A stretch of 64,000 bases of DNA from CAZDIO01 sp964505555 (GTDB lineage Bacteria > Bdellovibrionota_C > UBA2361 > SZUA-149 > CAZDIO01), in NCBI GenBank assembly GCA_964505555.1, contig CAZDIO010000067.1, positions 1-64,000 on the forward strand, written 5' to 3'. Each line of letters opens with the position of its first letter. Position 1 is the stretch's first letter. A program made the translations under genes and the position numbers. The notes beneath the pieces were generated by a model. It was not told where the DNA came from. It worked only from the letters and a program-made list of their open reading frames with translations, and made no database searches. Shown piece by piece: positions 18,916 to 28,934 of the stretch.

Positions 18916-19896
18916 ATGAACCTTATCTCAATCGTTATTCCTATTTATAACGAAGAAGAAAACGTCTCTAAACTCTACAGCGAATTAAACGCAGTTTCTG
19001 CGCTCTGTCCCAGTAAGACTTTTGAATTTCTTTTTATCGATGATGGTTCACGAGATCAGACGATCGAGAAACTTCTCTCTGCTGCCTCTGGAGATGACCG
19101 TGTGAGAGTAATTAAGTTTCGTAGAAACTTTGGTCAAACCGCTGCAATTAAAGCCGGCTTTGACTATGCTCAGGGAGAGATCATTATAACGATGGATGGC
19201 GACCTGCAAAACGATCCTGCAGAGATTCCACGAATGATCTCCAAACTTGAAGAAGGGTACGATCTCGTTGCAGGATGGAGACGTGATCGAAAAGATCGTA
19301 TGCTAAGTAGAAAAATCCCCTCCATGCTAGCAAACCGACTTATCTCTCGAATTACCCATGTAAAACTCCATGACTATGGGTGCACCCTCAAGGCGATGAC
19401 GAAAGAGGTTGCAAAAAATCTTCAACTCTACGGCGAGATGCATCGGTTTATTCCAGCGATTGCAGCCGAGATGGGTGTCACCATTGCTGAGTTACCGGTA
19501 AATCACCGTGCCCGTATCCACGGCAAATCAAAGTATGGCATCTCCAGAACCTTTCGAGTGCTCCTTGATTTACTTACGGTAAAGTTTTTTCTAGGATTTG
19601 CTAAACGACCACTCCATATGTTTGGGGGCGTTGGAATGCTCAGTGCCGGTTTGGGAGGATTGGTACTTGGAAAGCTCGCCTATGAGCGCTTTTTCCTTGA
19701 TCACGGAATTGGAACCCGTCCAATTCTCATGCTGGGGGTGTTACTTGTTCTTGTCGGACTTCAATTTTTCTGTTTTGGATTACTTGCAGAGATTTTGGTG
19801 CGCACGTATCATGAATCTCAAAATAAACGAACGTATGCCGTTCGCGAAGTTCTTCGTCCAGGAAGTCTCTCCCAAAGAAAAGTTGTTGGTGGATAG
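18916..19896 (+). CDS. family 2 glycosyltransferase, polyprenyl-phosphate sugar type
   Basis: Residues 1-230 form a GT2 (GT-A) domain with SIVIPIYNEEENV, FIDDGSRDQT and the metal-binding MDGDLQNDP (about 91-99). Two membrane segments follow (about 235-310). This arrangement matches dolichol/undecaprenyl-phosphate mannose or glucose synthases such as the GtrB and ArnC groups, which load a sugar on the lipid carrier on the cytoplasmic face. It opens the polysaccharide cluster; the following glycosyltransferase starts within 16 bp of its stop. Confidence 0.9.
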   Translation: MNLISIVIPIYNEEENVSKLYSELNAVSALCPSKTFEFLFIDDGSRDQTIEKLLSAASGDDRVRVIKFRRNFGQTAAIKAGFDYAQGEIIITMDGDLQNDPAEIPRMISKLEEGYDLVAGWRRDRKDRMLSRKIPSMLANRLISRITHVKLHDYGCTLKAMTKEVAKNLQLYGEMHRFIPAIAAEMGVTIAELPVNHRARIHGKSKYGISRTFRVLLDLLTVKFFLGFAKRPLHMFGGVGMLSAGLGGLVLGKLAYERFFLDHGIGTRPILMLGVLLVLVGLQFFCFGLLAEILVRTYHESQNKRTYAVREVLRPGSLSQRKVVGG

Positions 19897-19911
19897 TTGG
19901 TTGGAAGTGAC

Positions 19912-21072
19912 GTGCAAAAACTCCTCATTGTTGATGGTAGAAAGTTGGGCGATGGGGGCATTGGTGTTTACATTGAGAACTTAATACATGGACTTCTCGC
20001 TCTTGAAGAATTTCATCAAACATTTCGTCTTGCTTTAATTGTTCGACCAAATCAAAAAGCGTTAGCAGAACAGTGGAAAGATCAACTTGATATTCTATTT
20101 GATAAGAGTAAACCGTACTCCTTCTCTGAATATTTTCTCCTTCCCTGGAGATTAAGAAAAACCCTTCAAAAAGCAACTCTCTTTCATGCTCCTCATTTCA
20201 CCTTGCCCTTCTTTTTAAGAACACGGCGAGTTGTTACAATTCACGATGTGATCCACTTAAGTTATCCAAAACGAAACTACCACCGACTACTCGCTCGACT
20301 TCTCTTAAGCTCAGCGCTTCGTCGTGCTCAAGCCGTAATTACCGTAAGTAAGGTAAGTAAAGAGAAAATTCTCTCCTGTTTTAACCCATCTCAGCATTTA
20401 GTTACAGTAATTCCAAACGCTTTTCGTCTCGATCTTCGGCGTCAGAGAGAGGAGGAATGTCAGGCTTTTCGAAAGAGACTGAATATTGCCCAAAAATATT
20501 TTATTTTTATTGGTAGCGATAGACCCCATAAGGGTTTTAAGGAACTCCTCGCCGCGTGGCGCCTGGTGTGTGATAAATTCTCAAAAAATTCACCACTTCT
20601 TCTCGTGATTGGAAGGGATTTTTCACCGCAAACAAAAAAGCTCGTTGAGAAACTCAATCTCTCTTCTTCTCTGCGTTTTACTGGAGAAGTAACGGCAGAG
20701 GATCTTGCCTTGTACTATCAAACTTGTAGCGCAGTGATTCTTCCTTCTAAAGAGGAGGGATTTGGATTTGTTGCTCTTGAAGCATTATATTTTGGAGCAA
20801 CGTTACTCTCAACCCCGCTGCCCAGCATTCAAGAGATTGCGGGCTCCTCGGTCCACTATCTTTTTGATCTCTCTCCTGCGCCGTTTGCCTCCCAGATTGA
20901 AAGAGTTTTTTCTGGAGAATCTGAATTAATCGACTCTCAGATTGAGAGGAAAAAACGACTTGAACAGTATCAACTAGAGACGATGGCAAGAAAAACTTTT
21001 GATCTCTATCTATCACTTCTTGGGAGGAGTTCCCCAAAGATAGCGGAGCAACAGGAGCAAGGAGTAAGGTAG
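19912..21072 (+). CDS. family 4 glycosyltransferase (GT-B)
   Basis: A two-domain GT-B enzyme. The acceptor half has GGIGVYIENLIHGL and VVTIHDVIHLSYP. The donor half has FIFIGSDRPHKGFKELL, FTGEVTAEDLALYY and the EGFGFVALEAL motif that binds the nucleotide sugar. It probably adds a hexose to the lipid-linked polysaccharide precursor. I prefer the GTG at 19912, preceded by GGAAG, over the TTG at 19897 that directly follows the previous stop. Confidence 0.88.
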   Translation: MQKLLIVDGRKLGDGGIGVYIENLIHGLLALEEFHQTFRLALIVRPNQKALAEQWKDQLDILFDKSKPYSFSEYFLLPWRLRKTLQKATLFHAPHFTLPFFLRTRRVVTIHDVIHLSYPKRNYHRLLARLLLSSALRRAQAVITVSKVSKEKILSCFNPSQHLVTVIPNAFRLDLRRQREEECQAFRKRLNIAQKYFIFIGSDRPHKGFKELLAAWRLVCDKFSKNSPLLLVIGRDFSPQTKKLVEKLNLSSSLRFTGEVTAEDLALYYQTCSAVILPSKEEGFGFVALEALYFGATLLSTPLPSIQEIAGSSVHYLFDLSPAPFASQIERVFSGESELIDSQIERKKRLEQYQLETMARKTFDLYLSLLGRSSPKIAEQQEQGVR

Positions 21073-21078
21073 GAACGT

Positions 21079-22218
21079 ATGAGAGTTGCCCTTGTTCATG
21101 ATTGGCTTCTTGGAATGCGCGGGGGGGAGCGCTGTCTTGAAGTGCTCTGTGATATGTTTCCTGAAGCTGATATTTATACGCTTTTTTATTCGCAGAACGA
21201 TATTTCAGAAAAGATCACTCTCCATCAACCATCTGTAAGTGTTCTTGGGCGATTACCACGAGTAAGAAATTACTATCGGTTGTTATTGCCCTTTTATGAC
21301 CGAGGCATTCGCGATCTTTCGAACCAATTAAAGAAAAATGGTCCTTACGATCTTGTGATTAGCGTTAGTCACTGCGTAGCTAAAAACATCTCTCTTCATC
21401 CCTCCACCTACCATCTCTGTTACTGCCTTACTCCAATGCGTTATCTCTATGATCAATATGATGCCTATTTTGGAGATCATCTCCTTGAGCCATTCATTCG
21501 AAAAATTACAAACTCTCTTCGCACGTGGGATCAAGAAAGAAGCCGATCCGTCTCTCACTTTGTTGCGATCAGTGAATTTATCTCATCTCGAATTAACAAA
21601 TATTATGAACGCCCTTCAACGGTAATTTATCCTCCAGTCTCAACTCATTGGATCTCTCCCCGAAGCGAAAATGAACAAGGAGAAGGGTTTTTGGCTGTAA
21701 ATGCGCTTGTCCCCTATAAGAATGTTGATCTGATCGTTAAAACGTTTTCAATTCTGGGTCTCCCATTGACGATCATCGGTTCTGGTCCAGAGATGAGAAA
21801 CTTAAAGAAGATAGCGACTAAAAACATTACCTTTATTCAGCATTTATCTGATCGGGAATTAGGTTTTTATTATCGACGCTCTAAAGCTCTCATATTTGCC
21901 TCAATTGAGGACTTTGGGATGACCCCTGTCGAGATGCAGGCTGCTGGCAGGCCGGTGATTGCGTTTGGCAAGGGTGGTGCTAAAGAAACAGTTAGTGACT
22001 TAATCGGCAGCCATAGTGGAGTATTCTTTTCTGAGTTATCTACTGAGTCATTGAGCTCTGCCGTTCGATACTTTCTAGACCATGAAGCGCAGTTTACTGT
22101 AGATAACTGTTTAAAGCAGGCAAATCGTTTCAGTGTGGAGAGATTTCAAGAGAGCTTTTGGCAAGTGCTCGAACAGTTAGGCATAGAAGATGTTAAAAAG
22201 ACACGCACAGGTTTTTGA
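21079..22218 (+). CDS. family 4 glycosyltransferase (GT-B)
   Basis: It opens with RVALVHDWLLGMRGGERCLEV, which is typical of one GT4 branch in exopolysaccharide clusters. The conserved YHLCYCLTPMRYLYD segment and the donor-side DFGMTPVEMQAAGRPVIAFG follow. It starts 6 bp after the previous gene and overlaps the next by 29 bp, which points to a single coupled operon. The substrate is not predictable from the sequence. Confidence 0.88.
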   Translation: MRVALVHDWLLGMRGGERCLEVLCDMFPEADIYTLFYSQNDISEKITLHQPSVSVLGRLPRVRNYYRLLLPFYDRGIRDLSNQLKKNGPYDLVISVSHCVAKNISLHPSTYHLCYCLTPMRYLYDQYDAYFGDHLLEPFIRKITNSLRTWDQERSRSVSHFVAISEFISSRINKYYERPSTVIYPPVSTHWISPRSENEQGEGFLAVNALVPYKNVDLIVKTFSILGLPLTIIGSGPEMRNLKKIATKNITFIQHLSDRELGFYYRRSKALIFASIEDFGMTPVEMQAAGRPVIAFGKGGAKETVSDLIGSHSGVFFSELSTESLSSAVRYFLDHEAQFTVDNCLKQANRFSVERFQESFWQVLEQLGIEDVKKTRTGF

Positions 22219-23698
22219 GGGACTCTTTACCGCGAGCGATCTGCTCATGGTCTCTCTTGCTTGGGTTTTAAGTTACTATCTCCGGTTTGGTTCCGAACTC
22301 ATCCCCGTTGAAAAAGGTATTCCACCATTTAGTGATTATCTTCGAATGCTGATCTTTGTGTGGCTTATCTGGGCGTACGTTTTTCGTCGATTTGGACTTT
22401 ATAAACCGATGCGAGGAACGAGTCAGCTTCGAGAGTTGTGGCTTGTTGTAAAAGCAAATGCCTATAGCATTGTTGTTCTTCTTGCCGTTACATATCTTTT
22501 TCGTGAAAAAAGCGTTCCTTTCTCTCGTCTTGTGTTTGTTGTGTTTTCTATTCTTGCCACCATCTTTACCGTTTCTTCAAGAACTGGAATTCGGATGTTG
22601 TTAAGATCGCTCAGACGAAAAGGTTTTAATAGACGCTATATTCTTATCGTCGGTGCTGGAAAACTTGCAGCAAAAGTAGCAAGAAGAATTTCTCGTCACC
22701 CAGAGTATGGAATCGAACTTCTTGGTTGTCTCAGTGGAGAACGAGCATCAGAACACCGATTTACCACAGCCAATGGCATCTCAAATGGGATCCCCTATTC
22801 TAGTGCCGCCCTCAAAGCTCCTTCAGTATCTATGAGCACCTCCCCGAGTCATGAAATTAGCGTTGATCCACAGAAAATTTTAGGCACCTATGGTGATCTG
22901 CCACGGATCTTGGAACAGTATGCAGGAATTGATCAGATTATTGTCGCACTGCCTCTTGCAGATCATGATAAGATTGAGTCCGTACTCTCTTCGCTTGGAG
23001 ACTCGATGGTTGATGTGAAGATCGTTCCAGATTTCCATGAATTTATTCAACTCGGAAGACAAGTTGAAGATTTTGATGGCCTTCCTGTTGTCAGCATTGC
23101 TTCTACTCCACTTTCAGGAATCAATCGGGTAATGAAAAGAATGTTTGATATTGTTGTAGGGTCTCTGTTCTTCCTTTTAAGTTTTCCAGTAATGATACTT
23201 ACCGCTGCTCTTGTAAAACTTACTTCTTCTGGCCCAATATTTTTTACCCAAGATCGTGTGGGTCTTGATGGTAAAACATTTAAGATTTTTAAATTCCGTA
23301 CCATGTATACGGATGCGGAAGTAAATGGTGCTCAGTTTGCTGTAAGAGGAGATCGCCGAGTAACTCCCGTGGGGAAGCTTCTTCGTCGGCTGAGCATTGA
23401 TGAATTACCACAACTGCTAAACGTCATCTTTGGTCAGATGTCTCTTGTTGGCCCAAGGCCAGAGCGTCCGGTTTTTATAAATGAGTTTCGCAAACATGTT
23501 CCCAAATATATGCTTCGACACAAGGTTCAGGCAGGTATTACGGGATGGGCTCAGGTGCATGGTTGGAGAGGAAACACCTCGATAGAAAAACGCATTGAGT
23601 ATGATCTTTACTATATTGAAAACTGGTCCTTACAACTTGATATGAAGATAATTGGACTGACCTTAGTAAACGGCTTTCGGGATCGAAATGCGTATTGA
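22190..23698 (+). CDS. undecaprenyl-phosphate sugar phosphotransferase (WcaJ/ExoY-type)
   Basis: Starts polysaccharide assembly by transferring a sugar-1-phosphate to undecaprenyl phosphate at the inner membrane. About four N-terminal membrane segments are followed by a CoA-binding-like Rossmann region (ILIVGAGKLAAKVARRI). The C-terminal catalytic domain begins KRMFDIVVGSLFFLLSFPVM and contains GPIFFTQDRVGLDGK, FKFRTM, IDELPQLLNV and LVGPRPERP. The 502-residue length fits the large WcaJ/WbaP architecture. The region about 185-225, between the Rossmann core and the rest, is longer than usual and Ser-rich. Confidence 0.92.
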   Translation: MLKRHAQVFEGLFTASDLLMVSLAWVLSYYLRFGSELIPVEKGIPPFSDYLRMLIFVWLIWAYVFRRFGLYKPMRGTSQLRELWLVVKANAYSIVVLLAVTYLFREKSVPFSRLVFVVFSILATIFTVSSRTGIRMLLRSLRRKGFNRRYILIVGAGKLAAKVARRISRHPEYGIELLGCLSGERASEHRFTTANGISNGIPYSSAALKAPSVSMSTSPSHEISVDPQKILGTYGDLPRILEQYAGIDQIIVALPLADHDKIESVLSSLGDSMVDVKIVPDFHEFIQLGRQVEDFDGLPVVSIASTPLSGINRVMKRMFDIVVGSLFFLLSFPVMILTAALVKLTSSGPIFFTQDRVGLDGKTFKIFKFRTMYTDAEVNGAQFAVRGDRRVTPVGKLLRRLSIDELPQLLNVIFGQMSLVGPRPERPVFINEFRKHVPKYMLRHKVQAGITGWAQVHGWRGNTSIEKRIEYDLYYIENWSLQLDMKIIGLTLVNGFRDRNAY

Positions 23699-23735
23699 TG
23701 CGTACACTGGGTAAGTTCAGATCTTTCCCTGTCAT

Positions 23736-23752
23736 CGTAACAGACCGTTACG
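23736..23752. other. small hairpin upstream of ugd
   Basis: A 6-bp inverted repeat, CGTAAC/GTTACG with a 5-nt loop, lies in the 124-bp gap before the UDP-glucose dehydrogenase gene. It could be an operator or a weak terminator of the upstream glycosyltransferase transcript; nothing decides between these. Confidence 0.25.
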
Positions 23753-23822
23753 AAACGCTCTCATAGGACTTAAAAGATTTTAACGTAATTGATATTTAGC
23801 GACTAAAGGAGAATAGAAAGAG

Positions 23823-25154
23823 ATGAATTTAGCAGTTATTGGTGCTGGATATGTTGGGCTTGTTGCAGGTGCATGCTTTGCAGAAAGTGGCAATGATGTC
23901 ATCTGTGTTGATAAAGAACAAAAAAAGATCGAAATGTTATCACGTGGAGAGGTTCCCATTTACGAACCTGGTCTGTCGGATCTCATTGAGCGAAATGTTG
24001 ATGGTGGGCGTTTGAGTTTCTCAACTGAGATAGAAAATGCCATCAAAACCTCTGAGGTAATATTTATCGCTGTCGGTACCCCTGAAGATGAAGACGGTTC
24101 TGCTGATCTTCGGCATGTGCTGCAAGTAGCAAAAAGTATCGGCCAGTGCATGAATGGGCCAAAAATTGTTGTTAATAAATCAACGGTTCCGGTTGGAACA
24201 GCGGATCTTGTTCGAGAGGAGATCGGAAAACACACCGATTTCCCCTTTGATGTTGTGTCAAATCCTGAATTTTTAAAGGAAGGTTCGGCGATTGATGATT
24301 TTATGAAACCGGATCGTGTGGTTATTGGCGCGATGACGGTAGAAGCTGCTGAAACGATGCGTGAGCTCTACGCTCCTTTTGTGCGCACCGATAACCCAGT
24401 GTTAGTGATGGATGTAAGAAGTGCGGAACTCACAAAGTATGCTGCCAATGCGTTACTTGCGACAAAGGTAACATTCATGAATGAGATCGCAAATATGTGT
24501 GAACTTGTTGGTGCCGATGTCACTCAGGTGCGGCGCGGAATCGGGTCTGATTCAAGAATTGGGCCTAGTTTTCTCTTTTCTGGCGTTGGTTACGGGGGTT
24601 CCTGCTTTCCAAAAGATGTTCGTGCTCTTTCAAAAACGGCAAATGAACAGGGAATGAATTTAGAGATTGTCAATGCTGTTGATCGTGTAAACACTGCACA
24701 GAAAGGCCGACTTGTGAAGAAGGTTCTTTCTCACTATGGAAACATTAAGGGACGTCGCTTTGCGCTCTGGGGGTTGTCTTTTAAACCAAAGACCGATGAT
24801 ATGCGAGAAGCTCCTAGCCTTACGGTCATTGAAGAGTTAGGAAAACATGGGGCAACGCTCACTGTTTTTGACCCAGAAGCGATGAAAGCTGCAGAGAGAG
24901 TTTTTGCTACCACAAAGAAAGACTTAGCAAAGTATGTCTCGTTTTCAGAATCAAGTTACGATGCTCTTGAAGGTGCTGATGGGCTTATCATTGTCACCGA
25001 ATGGAACGAGTTTCGGCGTCCTAACTTTGGGAAGATGACACAGCTTTTGAAAACTCCAGTTGTCTTTGATGGTCGTAACTTATTTGATCCCGCAAAGATG
25101 AAGCGTCTTGGGTTTGTTTATTATTCCATTGGTCGAACTCCGGTTGGTATCTAA
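23823..25154 (+). CDS. ugd: UDP-glucose 6-dehydrogenase
   Basis: Oxidises UDP-glucose to UDP-glucuronate with two NAD. The NAD-binding IGAGYVGLVAGACFAE is at residues 5-20, VNKSTVPVGTA at about 118-128 and EFLKEGSAIDDF in the middle. The catalytic Cys is in GYGGSCFPKDVRAL at about 256-269. Length is 443 residues. It supplies the substrate for the decarboxylase encoded 9 bp downstream. Confidence 0.96.
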   Translation: MNLAVIGAGYVGLVAGACFAESGNDVICVDKEQKKIEMLSRGEVPIYEPGLSDLIERNVDGGRLSFSTEIENAIKTSEVIFIAVGTPEDEDGSADLRHVLQVAKSIGQCMNGPKIVVNKSTVPVGTADLVREEIGKHTDFPFDVVSNPEFLKEGSAIDDFMKPDRVVIGAMTVEAAETMRELYAPFVRTDNPVLVMDVRSAELTKYAANALLATKVTFMNEIANMCELVGADVTQVRRGIGSDSRIGPSFLFSGVGYGGSCFPKDVRALSKTANEQGMNLEIVNAVDRVNTAQKGRLVKKVLSHYGNIKGRRFALWGLSFKPKTDDMREAPSLTVIEELGKHGATLTVFDPEAMKAAERVFATTKKDLAKYVSFSESSYDALEGADGLIIVTEWNEFRRPNFGKMTQLLKTPVVFDGRNLFDPAKMKRLGFVYYSIGRTPVGI

Positions 25155-25163
25155 GGGGAAACT

Positions 25164-26132
25164 ATGGCACGAGTTCTTGTTACCGGTGGAGCGGGTTTTA
25201 TCGGATCGCATCTTTGTGAGCGATTACTACAACTAGGAAATGAAGTTATCTGTCTTGATAATTTTTTTACTGGAAGAAAAAGTAATATTGCTCATCTCGA
25301 AGATAACAGTAGTGCAAACAATTCTCGTCAGGGGAGGCGATTTTTTGAAGTAATTCGACATGACATTATCGAGCCGATACTTTTAGAAGTTGACGAGATC
25401 TATCATCTTGCGTGTCCAGCTTCGCCGGTACACTATCAATATAACTCTGTAAAAACGATCAAGACCAGCGTGCTTGGGACGATTAACATGCTTGGACTTG
25501 CAAAAAGAGTTCGAGCCAAGTTCCTCCTTGCTTCTACTTCTGAGGTCTATGGGGATCCTCAAATTCATCCACAACCAGAGTCGTACTGGGGAAACGTAAA
25601 TCCAGTAGGCATTCGCAGTTGTTACGATGAGGGGAAGCGCGTTGCTGAAACGTTAACAATGGACTATCATCGACAAGCAGATCTCGATGTGAAAATAGTT
25701 CGCATCTTTAATACCTATGGACCTCGCATGCTGTTTGATGATGGACGAGTAGTATCAAACTTCATTGTTCAGGCACTTTCAGCTAAACCGATTACACTCT
25801 ATGGAAATGGCCTCCAAACACGCTCCTTTTGTTATGTCGATGACATGGTGGAAGGGCTTCTGGCGATGATGGCCTGTAACAATTTTACCGGACCTGTGAA
25901 TCTGGGAAACCCCTCTGAAATTACGGTGAAAGAACTTGCTGATCATATTCTTCGTTTGTCTGGGTCTCAATCAAGTTTTATTAAGGAACCGCTTCCTGCA
26001 GATGATCCTTCTCGACGAAAGCCTGACATTGCTCTGGCAAAAGAGAAACTTCACTGGAATCCCAAAGTGGATCTCAATACTGGTTTACAAGAGACAATTG
26101 CAGATTTTAAAATTCGCTTAGAGAAATGCTAA
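25164..26132 (+). CDS. UDP-glucuronate decarboxylase (UDP-xylose synthase)
   Basis: An extended SDR enzyme that converts UDP-glucuronate to UDP-xylose. GGAGFIGSHLCERL is at residues 7-20, YHLACPASPVHYQYN is diagnostic of this family, and STSEVYGDP is present. The catalytic Tyr/Lys pair lies in SCYDEGKRVAE at about 152-162. It is followed by RIFNTYGPRM. Directly after ugd, it makes the two-step UDP-glucose to UDP-xylose route, implying a pentose in the surface polysaccharide. Confidence 0.93.
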   Translation: MARVLVTGGAGFIGSHLCERLLQLGNEVICLDNFFTGRKSNIAHLEDNSSANNSRQGRRFFEVIRHDIIEPILLEVDEIYHLACPASPVHYQYNSVKTIKTSVLGTINMLGLAKRVRAKFLLASTSEVYGDPQIHPQPESYWGNVNPVGIRSCYDEGKRVAETLTMDYHRQADLDVKIVRIFNTYGPRMLFDDGRVVSNFIVQALSAKPITLYGNGLQTRSFCYVDDMVEGLLAMMACNNFTGPVNLGNPSEITVKELADHILRLSGSQSSFIKEPLPADDPSRRKPDIALAKEKLHWNPKVDLNTGLQETIADFKIRLEKC

Positions 26133-26154
26133 TAGAGAAGAGCTACAATATCTT

Positions 26155-27126
26155 ATGTCAATGAAAGCTGTAATTACCGGTGGTGCTGGATTTATCGGTT
26201 CTCATCTTGTTGATGGGCTACTGAAAGAAGGTGCCACTGTTTTGGTGCTTGACGATCTCTCTACGGGAAGAGAAGAGAATTTGGCGTTTGCTCGAACATT
26301 CCCCTCTGAAAGATTTACGCTTGTTCGTTGTGACCTTGTTGAAAAGAAAGCTGCTACTGAATTGATCCGCTTTAAGCCCGATATTGTTTTCCATCAAGCG
26401 GCACAAGCAAATGTTCGCAAAAGCGTCGCTGATCCGGTGTTTGATGGGATGGTCAATGTCGTCGGCACAGTAAACATGCTTGAAGCGAGTAAGGTGTGTG
26501 GGGTAAAGAGATTCATCTTTGCGTCAACTGGTGGTGCTATCTACGGCGAGCAAGAAGTGTTTCCTGCCCCAGAAGGACATCCAGTACATCCAGAATGTCC
26601 TTACGGTGTTAGTAAAAGAGGCGCTGAGGAGTATCTCGCCTACTATGGAAGAGAGCATTTTATTACGATCGCTCTTCGCTATGCAAACGTCTATGGACCA
26701 CGGCAAAATCCGAAGGGAGAAGCGGGGGTAGTAGCTATTTTTGCAGAACGTCTCTTTGCGGAAGAGGCTCTCCTTGTCAATGGTGATGGTATGCAGACGA
26801 GAGATTTTGTGTATGTTGATGATGTCGTACGAGCGAATCTTCTTTCTGCTCACAATGACCTTTCTTCAGGATTTCATATTTTTAATGTTGGCACTGGTAA
26901 AGAAACCTCTGTAATTGACCTTCTTGAAGCTCTTCGTGCTCCTTGGACGGAGTTAGGAAACGATGGCACCATTCAGTATACCCATGGCCCGGCGCTTCCC
27001 GGGGAACAAAAACGAAGCGTCATCGATGCTTCTAAAATCAGAAAGCAATTTGGTTGGTCACCAAGTGTATCACTTGAAGAAGGTTTACTCCGCACAGTTC
27101 GTAGTTTTGCGGTTCTTCCAGCGTGA
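26155..27126 (+). CDS. NAD-dependent sugar epimerase (UDP-glucose 4-epimerase-like)
   Basis: An extended SDR with GGAGFIGSHLVDGL at about residues 9-22, FASTGGAIYGE carrying the catalytic Ser/Thr region and YGVSKRGAEEYL with the catalytic Tyr/Lys at about 149-160. RYANVYGPRQNP and NGDGMQTRDFVYVDDV are typical of GalE-like UDP-hexose or UDP-pentose 4-epimerases. Coming after UDP-xylose synthase, a UDP-xylose/UDP-arabinose role is possible but unproven. Its stop overlaps the lepA GTG by four bases. Confidence 0.88.
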   Translation: MSMKAVITGGAGFIGSHLVDGLLKEGATVLVLDDLSTGREENLAFARTFPSERFTLVRCDLVEKKAATELIRFKPDIVFHQAAQANVRKSVADPVFDGMVNVVGTVNMLEASKVCGVKRFIFASTGGAIYGEQEVFPAPEGHPVHPECPYGVSKRGAEEYLAYYGREHFITIALRYANVYGPRQNPKGEAGVVAIFAERLFAEEALLVNGDGMQTRDFVYVDDVVRANLLSAHNDLSSGFHIFNVGTGKETSVIDLLEALRAPWTELGNDGTIQYTHGPALPGEQKRSVIDASKIRKQFGWSPSVSLEEGLLRTVRSFAVLPA

Positions 27127-28922
27127 AAGAAACGATTCGTAACTTTTCAATTATTGCACATATTGATCACGGGAAATCAACTCTCGCCGATCGAATCTTG
27201 GAAGCCACGGGGGCGATTACTGAACGAGAGCGAGTCGATCAGATTCTTGATGACATGCCGATTGAGCGAGAACGAGGAATCACCGTCAAATCTCGCTCTG
27301 TCTCACTTCGCTACTCCTCAACAAACGGCACCGAATACCAACTTAACCTGATTGACACTCCTGGGCATGTCGATTTCCATTACGAAGTCTCACGAAGTCT
27401 TGCCGCCTGCGAAGGTGCTCTTTTGGTCGTTGACGCTGGACAAGGTGTTCAGGCGCAAACTGTTGCCAATGTTTATGCGGCTACAAAAAATAATCTAGAG
27501 ATTATTCCTGTATTAAATAAGATCGATCTTCCCCAAGCAGATCCTGAGCGAGTAAAACATGAAATTGAAGAGATCATTGGCCTTGATGCAAGTGAAGCGA
27601 TCCCTGTTAGTGCAAAAACAGGAAAAGGCATTACCGAACTTCTTGAAGCAATTGTAAAAAAAATTCCTCCCCCCAGCGGCGATGCGTCAGCACCGCTTCG
27701 AGCGCTTGTGTTTGATTCTTGGTTTGATTCTTATCTCGGTGTGATCATCCAGGTCCGTGTTGTTGATGGTTCTATAAAGATCGGAAGTAAGATTCGCTTT
27801 ATGGCAAATCGCTCAACTTATCAAGTCACAGAGATTGGGGTCTTTACCCCGTTTCCAAAAAAGAAAACAGAACTAAATGTTGGTGAGGTTGGTTACCTCT
27901 CTGCTCAAATAAAAAACCTCCGTGATGCAAAAATTGGAGATACGATCACTGACGAAAGCCGCCAGGCAACAGAGCCTCTTCCCGGTTTTGAAGAGGTAAA
28001 GCCAATGGTATTTAGTGGGCTTTTTCCTACCGACGCTAACGATTACGAAGCTCTTCGTGACGCACTTGGAAAGCTTCAACTCAATGATTCTTCATTCACC
28101 TTTGAACCTGAGAGCTCCGCAGCGCTTGGTTTTGGATTTCGTTGTGGATATTTAGGGCTTCTCCATATGGAGATTATTCAGGAACGCCTCGAGCAGGAGT
28201 ATGGTATCAACTTGATCACTACCGCCCCTTCAGTAGCTTTTAAAATCATCACTCAAGGGGGAAAGGAATTAATTGTCGATAATCCAGCAAAGTTTCCTGG
28301 GGGAGGGGATATTGAAAAGATTTTTGAGCCGGTCGTTCGGGGAACGATCCACGTAACCCAGGAGTATCTTGGTGGGGTGCTTTCTTTGTGTGAAGAGAAG
28401 CGAGGAACCCAGGAGGCGCTTGAATTCTTTTCTGGAAATAGAGTGCGTATTGTTTATCTATTACCACTTAATGAAATTGTACTTGATTTTTATGATCGCT
28501 TAAAGAGTGTTTCTCGAGGATATGCCTCCTTTGATTATGAACTTGCTGGTTATAATGAAAGTGACTTAGTAAAGCTTGATCTGAAGATCAATAACGAACC
28601 GGTAGATGCGTTAAGCATGATCGTTCATCGCGAAAACGCATACCACCGAGGAAATCGGCTTACAGAAAAAATGAAAGAACTTCTTGATCGACAGATGTTT
28701 GAAATCGCAATTCAAGCAGCAATTGGAAACCGTGTTATTGCTCGCTCAACCGTAAAAGCTCTTAGAAAAAACGTTACGGCAAAATGCTACGGAGGAGATA
28801 TAACAAGAAAGCGGAAACTCTTAGAGAAACAAAAAGAGGGAAAGAAACGGATGAAACAAGTTGGACAGGTCTCCATTTCTCAAGAAGCGTTTCTTGCGGC
28901 ATTAAAACTCGATAAAGAGTAG
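27123..28922 (+). CDS. lepA: elongation factor 4 (LepA)
   Basis: Ribosome-associated translational GTPase. P-loop AHIDHGKSTLADR is at about residues 11-23, switch I RERGITV at about 47-53, DTPGHVDF at about 77-84 and NKIDLP at about 131-136. The LepA-specific C-terminal domain ends in KCYGGDITRKRKLLEKQKEGKKRM. It has 599 residues and starts with GTG inside the stop of the upstream epimerase. lepA followed by lepB is a classic arrangement. Confidence 0.97.
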   Translation: MKETIRNFSIIAHIDHGKSTLADRILEATGAITERERVDQILDDMPIERERGITVKSRSVSLRYSSTNGTEYQLNLIDTPGHVDFHYEVSRSLAACEGALLVVDAGQGVQAQTVANVYAATKNNLEIIPVLNKIDLPQADPERVKHEIEEIIGLDASEAIPVSAKTGKGITELLEAIVKKIPPPSGDASAPLRALVFDSWFDSYLGVIIQVRVVDGSIKIGSKIRFMANRSTYQVTEIGVFTPFPKKKTELNVGEVGYLSAQIKNLRDAKIGDTITDESRQATEPLPGFEEVKPMVFSGLFPTDANDYEALRDALGKLQLNDSSFTFEPESSAALGFGFRCGYLGLLHMEIIQERLEQEYGINLITTAPSVAFKIITQGGKELIVDNPAKFPGGGDIEKIFEPVVRGTIHVTQEYLGGVLSLCEEKRGTQEALEFFSGNRVRIVYLLPLNEIVLDFYDRLKSVSRGYASFDYELAGYNESDLVKLDLKINNEPVDALSMIVHRENAYHRGNRLTEKMKELLDRQMFEIAIQAAIGNRVIARSTVKALRKNVTAKCYGGDITRKRKLLEKQKEGKKRMKQVGQVSISQEAFLAALKLDKE

Positions 28923-28934
28923 TAGGATAAGCAT

